Below are positions 8,115 through 15,205 of a stretch of 64,000 nt of DNA, piece by piece. Under the pieces are notes generated by a model. That model worked only from the letters and a program-made list of their open reading frames with translations. It made no database searches and was not told where the DNA came from. The translations under genes and the position numbers were made by a program. This stretch comes from Jejuia sp040720935 (lineage in GTDB: Bacteria > Bacteroidota > Bacteroidia > Flavobacteriales > Flavobacteriaceae), in the NCBI RefSeq assembly GCF_040720935.1, contig NZ_JBFDAE010000002.1:365161-429160 (forward strand), written 5' to 3'. Each line of letters begins with the position of its first letter. Position 1 is the stretch's first letter.

Positions 8115-9332
8115 ATGCGACGATTAAAAGTTTTTAAAAGTTTAGTAATTGATAGTGTGGACGCTATTACTCACGGTTCTAAAAAATACCACATTTGGAT
8201 GGCATTTTTAACTTTTATAATGTTAGTTGGTATGTATTGTTATTCTATCCAGCTAGATCAAGGGTTAAGTGCAACAGGCATGTCAGATAGAGTGAGCTGG
8301 GGCTTATATATTTCCAATTTTACATTTTTAGTTGGTGTTGCGGCGGCTGCAGTAATGTTAGTAATGCCTACTTATGTACTTAAAGATATTGATTTTAAAC
8401 AAGCCGTTTTAATTGGTGAAGGATTAGCAGTAGCAGCACTAATTATGTGTTTAGCATTTGTTATTGCTGATATGGGAGGACCATCGGTGTTGTGGCATAT
8501 GATACCGGGTATTGGCGTGTTTAATTTTCCGAATTCGATGCTGACCTGGGACGTATTGGTACTTAATGGCTATCTGTTTTTAAACATTACTATTCCATTT
8601 TATATTTTGTTCAGACATTACCAAGGAAAGGAATCTAAGGCGAGTGTTTATGTTCCCGGAGCAATTTTATCTGTGTTTTGGGCCGTTGGAATTCACTTAG
8701 TAACTGCATTTTTATACCAAGGGTTGCAAGCGCGTCCATTTTGGAACAACGCTTTGTTGGGACCTCGGTTTTTAGCTTCTGCATTCGCTGCGGGACCTGC
8801 GTTGATCATTTTGGTATTGGCCATTATTAGAACACATACCGCCTTTAAAATTGAGGATAAGACCATCAAAAAAATAGCAATGGTGGTTACTGTTGCTGCC
8901 CAAATAAATCTGATTATGTTGATTTCAGAATTGTTTAAAGAGTTTTATGCGCCAACACACCATAGTGAAAGTGCATATTATTTATTCTTCGGATTACATG
9001 GAAAAAATGCATTGTTACCTTGGATTTGGACAGCTATACCGTTGAATGTTTTAGCAACTGTTCTATTGACATTCCACAAACTTCGGAATAATTTTAAAGT
9101 CCTATTTTTCTGTTGTTTTATATTATTTATCGCCATTTGGATTGAAAAAGGTTTCGGATTGATTGTTCCCGGTTTTATACCAGGGCCTTATGGTAAAATA
9201 GCTGAATACACACCAACAGGTATTGAAATAGGGGTAACTCTTGGTATTTGGGCCATGGGAGCATTTGTGTTTACCATACTGGCAAAAACAGCAATTGGTA
9301 TTGAATTGGGGAAACTTCGGTATAAAAAATAG
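8115..9332 (+). CDS. NrfD/PsrC-family membrane quinol dehydrogenase subunit
   Basis: This 405-residue protein has about nine to ten hydrophobic helices and the start typical of NrfD/PsrC proteins: a short basic N-terminus, then KKYHIWMAFLTFIMLVG, and DRVSWGLYISNFTFLVGVAAA. NrfD-type subunits bind and oxidise or reduce menaquinone in the membrane and exchange electrons with a partner four-cluster ferredoxin. That partner is encoded upstream, separated by a repeat element. With the tetraheme lipoprotein it forms a three-gene module that can replace NapC or NapGH. The family call is firm. The direction (quinol oxidation for nitrate reduction) is inferred from the operon. Confidence 0.9.
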   Translation: MRRLKVFKSLVIDSVDAITHGSKKYHIWMAFLTFIMLVGMYCYSIQLDQGLSATGMSDRVSWGLYISNFTFLVGVAAAAVMLVMPTYVLKDIDFKQAVLIGEGLAVAALIMCLAFVIADMGGPSVLWHMIPGIGVFNFPNSMLTWDVLVLNGYLFLNITIPFYILFRHYQGKESKASVYVPGAILSVFWAVGIHLVTAFLYQGLQARPFWNNALLGPRFLASAFAAGPALIILVLAIIRTHTAFKIEDKTIKKIAMVVTVAAQINLIMLISELFKEFYAPTHHSESAYYLFFGLHGKNALLPWIWTAIPLNVLATVLLTFHKLRNNFKVLFFCCFILFIAIWIEKGFGLIVPGFIPGPYGKIAEYTPTGIEIGVTLGIWAMGAFVFTILAKTAIGIELGKLRYKK

Positions 9333-9440
9333 ATCTTTTATTATAATTTTGATATTAGAGAAAGTCAAAAAAAGGAATTGATTAATTTTAGTAGCCATTT
9401 TTTGAGATGTTCTCAAAACTAAGCTTCTATGTTTTAAAAC

Positions 9441-9456
9441 TAAGTATTATTACGTA
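9441..9456. promoter_or_regulatory. 16-bp near-palindrome, site A, before the FNR-like gene
   Basis: TAAGTATTATTACGTA has TAAGT-N6-ACGTA geometry, one mismatch from a perfect 5-6-5 inverted repeat, the spacing of Crp-type operators. It abuts a -7-like box at 9455-9462, about 40 bp before the regulator gene, so autoregulation is plausible. It is related to sites at 10291-10306 and 10455-10470. Confidence 0.45.
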
Positions 9457-9462
9457 TTTTTG
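9455..9462 (+). promoter_or_regulatory. Bacteroidota -7 box for the FNR-like regulator
   Basis: TATTTTTG fits the Bacteroidota -7 consensus TAnnTTTG, 20 bp before the ATG at 9482. No convincing -33 TTG at the right distance was found, which would fit a regulated promoter. Confidence 0.35.
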
Positions 9463-9481
9463 ATATTGAACTTAATACGTA

Positions 9482-10231
9482 ATGCAATCGACTTCTGCTC
9501 AAAATAAATTAGATTCCAAAACTGTTATTGCGGGGACTTGTGCAGTCTGTAAAAGTGCCAGCTGCTTGATCCATAACAATTCAGAGTTACTTTTTAATTC
9601 CGAACTTCCTCAGAGCAGCACCATCTTAAAATGTAAAAAGGGACAGCAGCTTATCATGGAGGGCGCTCCTGTTAATGGGCTTTTCTTTATAAAAAGTGGC
9701 GTTGTAAAAGTGATCAGAACAGGCATTAACGGGCGTGAACAAATTGTACGTTTTGCAAAACCATGTGAAATTATTGGTCATCGTGGGTTTGGCACCCAAG
9801 AGTACTATTCTATTGGAGCTATAGCCCTGACAGACTCCGAGTTGCATTATTTCTCAAAAGAACATCTCCAATACACACTTTTGAATAATCCAAAGTTTAC
9901 CTATGACATGATGTTGTTCTATGCTAACGAATTGAACAGAAGTGAGAACAAAGTAAAATCCATCTCGCAAATGACGGTTCGGGAACGTGTGATTGACACC
10001 TTATTATACATACACCGAAAATTTGGGGATTTGAGAGGGTTTCTTAATTTACCGCTGAGCAGAAAAGAATATGCGGATTATGCAGGCACCACAGAGGAAC
10101 AAGTTATTCGCATTTTTTCAGCATTAAAAAAAGAGAACCTTATTTTCGCTAAAGGAAGGAAGATTGGTATTACGGATGTTCAATTATTAAAAAAGGAGAT
10201 TAGCGAACATAATTATTTCCTTGATACTTAA
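9482..10231 (+). CDS. Crp/Fnr family regulator with FNR-like N-terminal cysteine cluster
   Basis: This 249-residue protein has an N-terminal cysteine group (C20, C23, C28), a cyclic-nucleotide-binding-fold barrel (about residues 40-150) and a C-terminal winged helix (LPLSRKEYADYAGTTEEQVIRIF, around residues 183-205). E. coli FNR binds its oxygen-sensing [4Fe-4S] cluster with C20, C23, C29 and C122. Here the first three are nearly superimposable and C51 or C95 could be the fourth. The recognition helix keeps the FNR-type E and R (EEQVIR). The gene lies between the nap operon and the nitrate transporter operon, so it is the likely oxygen- or NO-responsive regulator of both. Cluster binding is inferred from cysteine spacing. 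Confidence 0.85.
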   Translation: MQSTSAQNKLDSKTVIAGTCAVCKSASCLIHNNSELLFNSELPQSSTILKCKKGQQLIMEGAPVNGLFFIKSGVVKVIRTGINGREQIVRFAKPCEIIGHRGFGTQEYYSIGAIALTDSELHYFSKEHLQYTLLNNPKFTYDMMLFYANELNRSENKVKSISQMTVRERVIDTLLYIHRKFGDLRGFLNLPLSRKEYADYAGTTEEQVIRIFSALKKENLIFAKGRKIGITDVQLLKKEISEHNYFLDT

Positions 10232-10290
10232 ACTGAGCGGGGTATTTTTTAGCGCTTATTAATTTCTATTATTTATTCATTTTTCTCGAT

Positions 10291-10306
10291 TACGTATGCT
10301 TACGTA
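10291..10306. promoter_or_regulatory. 16-bp perfect palindrome, site B
   Basis: TACGTATGCTTACGTA contains the perfect inverted arms TACGT and ACGTA separated by six bases. It lies 60 bp after the FNR-like stop codon and before the hairpin at 10355-10380, so it is within that gene's 3' untranslated region, about 190 bp before the nrtA-like start. Confidence 0.45.
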
Positions 10307-10354
10307 TAAGCTGGGTACGCTTTTAAAATACTGAAAATAAATGTCTTGCTTTTT

Positions 10355-10380
10355 AAACCTGTTTAATAGCAGGTTTTTAT
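10355..10380 (+). terminator. Rho-independent terminator after the FNR-like regulator
   Basis: AAACCTG and CAGGTTT form a 7-bp stem around an 8-base loop, followed by a short T run. It separates the regulator transcript from the transporter operon. Confidence 0.6.
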
Positions 10381-10439
10381 ATGTCAAAAAAAGAGGTTTC
10401 AATATGGTATTCATCATAAAATAGAAGTCAACCTACTTA

Positions 10440-10447
10440 TATATTTG
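10440..10447 (+). promoter_or_regulatory. Bacteroidota -7 box of the nitrate transporter operon
   Basis: TATATTTG matches TAnnTTTG, 48 bp before the nrtA-like ATG at 10495. The predicted start point (about 10452) places palindrome C just downstream. Confidence 0.45.
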
Positions 10448-10454
10448 CCCTGTG

Positions 10455-10470
10455 TAAGTATTAATACTTA
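10455..10470. promoter_or_regulatory. 16-bp perfect palindrome, site C, in the nrtA leader
   Basis: TAAGTATTAATACTTA is a perfect 16-bp palindrome with TAAGT-N6-ACTTA arms, sharing the TAmGT-N6-ACkTA pattern with sites A and B. It lies 25 bp before the start codon, just after a -7 box. That position suits a repressor or a second, downstream promoter. Confidence 0.5.
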
Positions 10471-10494
10471 GATTAATTAAAAAACAATTCAATT

Positions 10495-11889
10495 ATGAAA
10501 TCTCTACTAAAAAGAACAACTTGGGTTTTACCCGTTGCAGTTTTATTATTCTCATGCGGAGGAAATGACAAAAAGAAAACAACTACAGCGGAAGTTGTAG
10601 CAGAAAAATCAAAAACGATAACATTAGCTATTGAAAAGCCACAATTAACGTTCGGTTTTATCAAATTAACCGATATGGCACCATTGGCCATTGCAAAAGA
10701 AAAAGGGTTTTTTGAAGATGAAGGTTTATTTGTGTCTGTTGAAGCACAATCTAACTGGAAAAATGTGTTGGACCGTGTAATTGATGGCCAATTGGATGGC
10801 TCTCATATGTTGGCGGGTCAGCCCATTGCTGCTGGCGCAGGATTTGGGCGTCAAGCAGCATTGGTAACTCCGTTTTCAATGGATTTAAATGGCAACGGTA
10901 TTACCGTATCAAACGATGTTTGGTCCAAAATGAAACCAAATGTGCCAAAAGATGCTGACGGAAAACCAATCCACCCTATTAAAGCAGACGCCCTAAAACC
11001 TGTTATTACAGACTATAAAAACTCTGGAAAAGCTTTTAAAATGGGGATGGTATTTCCCGTTTCTACGCATAATTACGAAATTCGCTATTGGTTAGCTGCT
11101 GCAGGCATCCATCCGGGTATGTACACAGCAGATAACGTACAAGGGCAAATTGATGCTGAAGTGTTGCTGTCTGTAACACCTCCGCCACAAATGCCAGCAA
11201 CCCTAGAAGCAGGAACTATTTATGGGTATTGTGTAGGAGAGCCTTGGAACCAGCAAGCCGTTTTTAAAGGTATTGGTGTGCCGGTTGTGACAAATTATGA
11301 TATCTGGAAAAACAACCCAGAAAAGGTATTTGTAATGACAAAGAAATTTGTTGAAGATTATCCAAATACCGCGGTCGCTGTGACAAAAGCATTAATTAGA
11401 GCTGGAAAATGGTTGGACGAACCTAGCAATAGGGCAGAAGCTGTGAAAATATTAGCCATGTCTCAGTATGTTGGTGCGCCAGAAGAAGTATTGGCAAATT
11501 CTATGACAGGTACGTTTGAATTTGAAAAAGGCGACAAACGTGACATGCCAGATTTCAATGTGTTCTATAAATACAATGCAACATATCCGTTCTACTCTGA
11601 TGGTATTTGGTTCTTAACGCAAATGAGAAGATGGGGACAAATTCCTGAAGCTAAAGCGGCAGATTGGTATGCAAATACAATTAAAGATATATACAGACCG
11701 GATATCTGGACTAAAGCAGCAAAGCTTTTGGTTGAAGAAGAACAGATTCCCGCAGGAGATATTCCAACGACAGATGGTTACAAACCGGCAACTACCGATT
11801 TTATTGATGGAACATCTTATGATGCTAAAGATCCGATTGTATATATCAACAGCTTTAAAATTGGAAATAAAGACAAAGCTGTACAGTAA
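10495..11889 (+). CDS. nrtA: NrtA/CmpA-family nitrate-type ABC substrate-binding lipoprotein
   Basis: This 464-residue protein has a lipoprotein signal (VLLFSCGG) and then the NrtA/CmpA fold: LTFGFIKLTDMAPLAIAKEKGFF at the start of the mature domain and HMLAGQPIAAGAGFG, a characteristic NrtA stretch. STHNYEIRYWLAAAGIHPG and YCVGEPWNQQAV are also seen. NrtA binds nitrate or nitrite outside the inner membrane and delivers it to NrtB. In Gram-negative cells lacking a free periplasmic receptor, the lipid anchor serves that role. It is followed by permease and ATPase genes. Bicarbonate (CmpA) is the main alternative ligand, but the adjacent nap operon favours nitrate. Ligand-pocket residues were not individually verified. 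Confidence 0.9.
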   Translation: MKSLLKRTTWVLPVAVLLFSCGGNDKKKTTTAEVVAEKSKTITLAIEKPQLTFGFIKLTDMAPLAIAKEKGFFEDEGLFVSVEAQSNWKNVLDRVIDGQLDGSHMLAGQPIAAGAGFGRQAALVTPFSMDLNGNGITVSNDVWSKMKPNVPKDADGKPIHPIKADALKPVITDYKNSGKAFKMGMVFPVSTHNYEIRYWLAAAGIHPGMYTADNVQGQIDAEVLLSVTPPPQMPATLEAGTIYGYCVGEPWNQQAVFKGIGVPVVTNYDIWKNNPEKVFVMTKKFVEDYPNTAVAVTKALIRAGKWLDEPSNRAEAVKILAMSQYVGAPEEVLANSMTGTFEFEKGDKRDMPDFNVFYKYNATYPFYSDGIWFLTQMRRWGQIPEAKAADWYANTIKDIYRPDIWTKAAKLLVEEEQIPAGDIPTTDGYKPATTDFIDGTSYDAKDPIVYINSFKIGNKDKAVQ

Positions 11890-11980
11890 ACATTTTAAAA
11901 TATGTGGTGCTGAACTCGTTTTAAATCCTATAAAAATGAGATACTGAAAAAAGTTCAGCACGACAAAAAAATAGAGAAAG

Positions 11981-13087
11981 ATGAAGTTAAGTATAACATT
12001 GGAAAAAGCGACCAAATTTGTGGGGTTAGGCTTTTTAAGCACACTAAGAGACTTATTTACTGGGAAGCTAGAAAAGGAAGATTTTAAAAATTTTCTACGT
12101 AAAGTGATTGTACCGCTTGCTTCCATTTTATTATTTATTGGCTTGTGGCACATGGGCTCAAGGAGTTTGTATAATATTGAAGCCGAATTTAAAATTGAAA
12201 AGGCTTTAAATGACCAAGGTCCTGCGGCAGCCGAAGCACTTCGTACTTGTATTGAATCTGGAGATTCTAGTTGTCAGCCAAATACGTTACCATCGCCCAG
12301 TCAGGTTTGGAGTTCGTATCAATCCTTATTAAGGGACCATAATATTATTAGTGCTGATAAAGCGGCTTTTATTGAAAAAACGGCGGCGCTAAATGAAAAA
12401 CGTATAGCGGAAGGTAAAGACGCGATTACCTACACAGGACGACCATCGTTTGTCGATCAAATTTTTAGAAGTTTGAAAACGGTTTTTGCTGGATTTTTAC
12501 TCGCATTATTTATTGCAGTGCCTCTTGGAATATTTATAGGATTGAGCCCCACTTTGAAAAGTGCGTTTAACTGGTTCATTCAAATTTTTAAACCCGTATC
12601 GCCCGTAGTTTGGTATTTATTGGTGTTTATGATTGTAAAAACGTTGTTGATAGATTCTAATGAGGATAGTTCGTTTACCATATCTTTTATAAGTGTTGGT
12701 TTATGTTCTATGTGGGCAACTTTGGTCAATACGGCCATGGGAGTTTCATCTGTAGATAAAGATTATATAAATGTGGCGAAAGTATTGAAGCTCGGAAATT
12801 TCCAAAAGATTTTTAAAGTGGTCCTGCCATCATCTTTACCGTTAATTTTTACGGGGTTGAAAATTACCTTATCGGTAGCGTGGATGGTCTTGATTGCCAT
12901 TGAATTATTGGCACAAAGCCCAGGGTTGGGACTGTTTGTTTGGGAGGAATTCCAGAATGGTGCGAACGACTCGAATGCAAAAATTATCGTTGCCATGTTT
13001 GTAATTGGCATCATTGGTTTCTTGTTGGATAGATTGATGTTAACGATTCAGAATTGGGTAAGTTTTGATAAGACGGGTGCCATTTGA
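11981..13087 (+). CDS. nrtB: NrtB-type ABC permease with large periplasmic insertion
   Basis: The C-terminal two thirds (about residues 150-368) is a BPD_transp_1 permease with five to six helices and the coupling loop DYINVAKVLKLGNFQKIFKVVLP. This matches nitrate/sulfonate/taurine-type permeases. An extra N-terminal helix (about residues 46-60) and a roughly 90-residue polar insertion (about residues 65-155, with cysteines in RTCIESGDSSC) precede the conserved core. NrtB proteins are usually about 280 residues, against 368 here. The insertion should face the periplasm and might dock the lipoprotein receptor. It lies between the nrtA-like gene and two ATPase genes. Confidence 0.9.
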   Translation: MKLSITLEKATKFVGLGFLSTLRDLFTGKLEKEDFKNFLRKVIVPLASILLFIGLWHMGSRSLYNIEAEFKIEKALNDQGPAAAEALRTCIESGDSSCQPNTLPSPSQVWSSYQSLLRDHNIISADKAAFIEKTAALNEKRIAEGKDAITYTGRPSFVDQIFRSLKTVFAGFLLALFIAVPLGIFIGLSPTLKSAFNWFIQIFKPVSPVVWYLLVFMIVKTLLIDSNEDSSFTISFISVGLCSMWATLVNTAMGVSSVDKDYINVAKVLKLGNFQKIFKVVLPSSLPLIFTGLKITLSVAWMVLIAIELLAQSPGLGLFVWEEFQNGANDSNAKIIVAMFVIGIIGFLLDRLMLTIQNWVSFDKTGAI

Positions 13088-13220
13088 AAAAGACGGAAGA
13101 CGGTTGACGGGAGACGGGAGTTAACGTTGTGGAAATGAAAAAAGATGGAAGCTTGAAGTTGTGAGTTTGAAGTTTAGCTTTTTGTGGACAAAAAGAATAA
13201 ACTAATTGGAGTAAGCGTTA

Positions 13221-13246
13221 CCTCCTTCGGAGGGGTCAGGGAGGCT
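13221..13246. repeat. Short hairpin element of the CTCC-TT(T/C)-GGAG type, copy 1
   Basis: CCTCC-TTC-GGAGG forms a perfect 5-bp hairpin followed by GGTCAGGGAGG. It lies in the 273-bp gap between the permease and the first ATPase gene. Copies with the same plan (hairpin, then GGTT/GGTC and a purine run) are at 46717-46740 and 62351-62376. The same gap also holds an imperfect run of GACGG(A/G)A-type repeats (13093-13118). Otherwise nothing coding is seen in it. Confidence 0.5.
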
Positions 13247-13360
13247 TCCTCGTCGGGCAGCCCCAAAAAAATGATAAATATAAAAGTTTGAAGGTTGATA
13301 ACTTTAGGTGTTGGGAAGCGCTAAACTTTTAGACCATTAAACTTCTAAAACAAAAAAGAA

Positions 13361-14209
13361 ATGGCATACTTAGAATTAAATAATATTTATAAAACGTACG
13401 AACAGGACGGGAATGATACCGAGGTGCTTTCGAATATTAATTTGTCCATTGAAGAAGGCGAATTTGTAGCAATTGTGGGGTTTACGGGGAGTGGAAAAAC
13501 CACATTGGTAAACTTGATCAATGGTCTTTTGGAGCCCACAAAAGGGGAGATTTTGTTTAAGGGTGAGCCGGTGCAGGGAACGAGCCATGAACGCGGTGTG
13601 ATTTTTCAGAATTACTCATTGTTGCCGTGGTTAACGGTAGGTCAGAATGTTTATATGGCGGTTAAAGAGGCGTTTCCGAAGAAAAGTAAAACGGAGTTGA
13701 ATGCCATTGTTGCGGCGTATGTGGAGATGGTGGGTTTAACGCCTGCAATTACTAAACGCCCCAAGGAATTATCGGGCGGGATGCGCCAACGTGTAGCGGT
13801 TGCCAGAGCTTTGGCGATGAAACCTGAAATGATTATTATGGACGAACCGCTTGGTGCTTTGGATGCCTTAACCCGTGGCAATCTTCAAGATGAAATTTTA
13901 AATATCTGGGGAAAAGATAAGCGTACGGCGTTATTGATTACCAATGATGTGGATGAGGGAATTTATATGGCAGATCGTATTATTCCATTGCGTCCAGGGC
14001 CAAACGCGACCTTGGGCCCTGAGTTTAAAATTGACCTCGACAGACCGAGGGACAAAACCGAAATGAACGATAACCCGAATTTTAAGAAAACGAGAAATGC
14101 CATTATCGAATATTTAATGGATATTGGAGATGAGCGGAAATCACAAGCTAAAGAAGAATTTGTGCTTCCGGAGTTGACTCCGAAAGATTTTGTTAACCGA
14201 TTTAAATAA
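13361..14209 (+). CDS. ABC transporter ATPase, NrtC/D-type, with Asn in the H-loop
   Basis: This 282-residue ATPase has Walker A GFTGSGKTT, Q-loop FQNYSLLPW, signature LSGGMRQR, Walker B MIIMDEPLGALD with the catalytic glutamate, and a switch region reading LLITNDVDEG. The switch histidine (ITHDVDE in the partner at 14218) is replaced by asparagine (codon AAT). The C-terminal 60 residues are an extension rich in charged residues that ends FVNRFK. The gene is 8 bp from the second ATPase gene. The two should pair on the cytoplasmic side of the NrtB-like permease. Loss of the H-loop histidine usually means a site that binds but does not efficiently hydrolyse ATP. Confidence 0.92.
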   Translation: MAYLELNNIYKTYEQDGNDTEVLSNINLSIEEGEFVAIVGFTGSGKTTLVNLINGLLEPTKGEILFKGEPVQGTSHERGVIFQNYSLLPWLTVGQNVYMAVKEAFPKKSKTELNAIVAAYVEMVGLTPAITKRPKELSGGMRQRVAVARALAMKPEMIIMDEPLGALDALTRGNLQDEILNIWGKDKRTALLITNDVDEGIYMADRIIPLRPGPNATLGPEFKIDLDRPRDKTEMNDNPNFKKTRNAIIEYLMDIGDERKSQAKEEFVLPELTPKDFVNRFK

Positions 14210-14217
14210 GTGTCAAA

Positions 14218-15042
14218 ATGAGTACTATAATTGAAAACAAAACGAAAATTATTACAGATATGCGTTTTCCTTCGAATGAAGTGATGCTGGATTTAAAAGA
14301 TTTAAAGAAGATATATCCAACACCAAAAGGCGATTACGTGGTTTTGGAGGACCTGAATCTTCAAATTAGAAAAGAGGAATTCGTCACCATTATTGGGCAT
14401 TCGGGCTGTGGTAAAACAACGATGTTATCTATGATAGCAGGATTGAATCCGATTTCTGGCGGGAATATTTCAGTATTGGGAAAACATATTAAAGGGCCTG
14501 GGCCAGATAGAGGCGTTATTTTTCAATCACCTAGTTTAATGCCCTGGATGACGGCGTTGCAGAACGTGATGTTGGGGGTAAATCAAGTATTTCCGCATGC
14601 CACAAAAGGACAACGCAACGACATTGCGAAGTACTATTTGCAAAAAGTCGGTTTGGAAGAGGCGTTTAATAAGCGTGCTTCGGAATTATCCCAAGGAATG
14701 CAACAACGTGTTGGTATTGCTCGTGCTTTTGCCATAAAACCGAAAGTATTATTGTTGGACGAACCTTTTGGTATGTTAGATTCTTTAACACGAGGGGAGC
14801 TTCAAGATATTTTGATTGAAATATGGAATAAGGAAAAAATTACTGCGGTTATGATTACACATGATGTAGATGAGGCTATCTTTTTAGCAGACCGCGTTGT
14901 GATGATGACCAGTGGTCCAAAAGCCAAAATAGGCGATGTTTTAGAGATTGATTTTGAAAGGCCTCGAACAAGAAAAGCAGTATTGGAACACGACGATTAT
15001 TATACATACAGAAAACATTTGATCGACTTCCTGGAGCATTAA
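14218..15042 (+). CDS. ABC transporter ATPase, NrtD-type, with degenerate signature motif
   Basis: This 274-residue ATPase has Walker A GHSGCGKTT, Q-loop FQSPSLMPW, Walker B LLLDEPFGMLD and a canonical switch ITHDVDEAIFLADR. The signature reads LSQGMQQR instead of the LSGGM seen in its partner. In a head-to-tail dimer this altered signature faces the ATP site of the upstream subunit, the one with the altered H-loop. Both defects therefore fall in the same composite site. It is the last ATPase of the transporter operon, with 163 bp before the porin gene. Specificity for nitrate is inferred from the NrtA-like receptor. Confidence 0.92.
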   Translation: MSTIIENKTKIITDMRFPSNEVMLDLKDLKKIYPTPKGDYVVLEDLNLQIRKEEFVTIIGHSGCGKTTMLSMIAGLNPISGGNISVLGKHIKGPGPDRGVIFQSPSLMPWMTALQNVMLGVNQVFPHATKGQRNDIAKYYLQKVGLEEAFNKRASELSQGMQQRVGIARAFAIKPKVLLLDEPFGMLDSLTRGELQDILIEIWNKEKITAVMITHDVDEAIFLADRVVMMTSGPKAKIGDVLEIDFERPRTRKAVLEHDDYYTYRKHLIDFLEH

Positions 15043-15122
15043 ATTAAAAAAACACAAAATATAATTCATCTTTAAGGTCATGAAACATGAGAAATATCAT
15101 AATCTTAGGATAGTTACAACTA

Positions 15123-15130
15123 TATATTTG
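15123..15130 (+). promoter_or_regulatory. Bacteroidota -7 box upstream of the porin gene
   Basis: TATATTTG matches TAnnTTTG, 76 bp before the porin start. It is directly preceded by the inverted repeat TAGTTACAACTA (15111-15122), and a second inverted repeat TCATGAAACATGA lies at 15079-15091. The porin gene can thus be transcribed separately from the ABC operon. Confidence 0.45.
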
Positions 15131-15205
15131 CATTAAAAAAATCATAAAACAAGAATTATAAACAATAAAATAACTAATAGTAAATCAAACTTAAAAACAA
15201 GTAAA

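Noticed and set aside
11614..12153. Long minus-strand open frame across the nrtA-nrtB boundary
   Set aside because: It is antisense to two strongly supported genes, with low-complexity composition.
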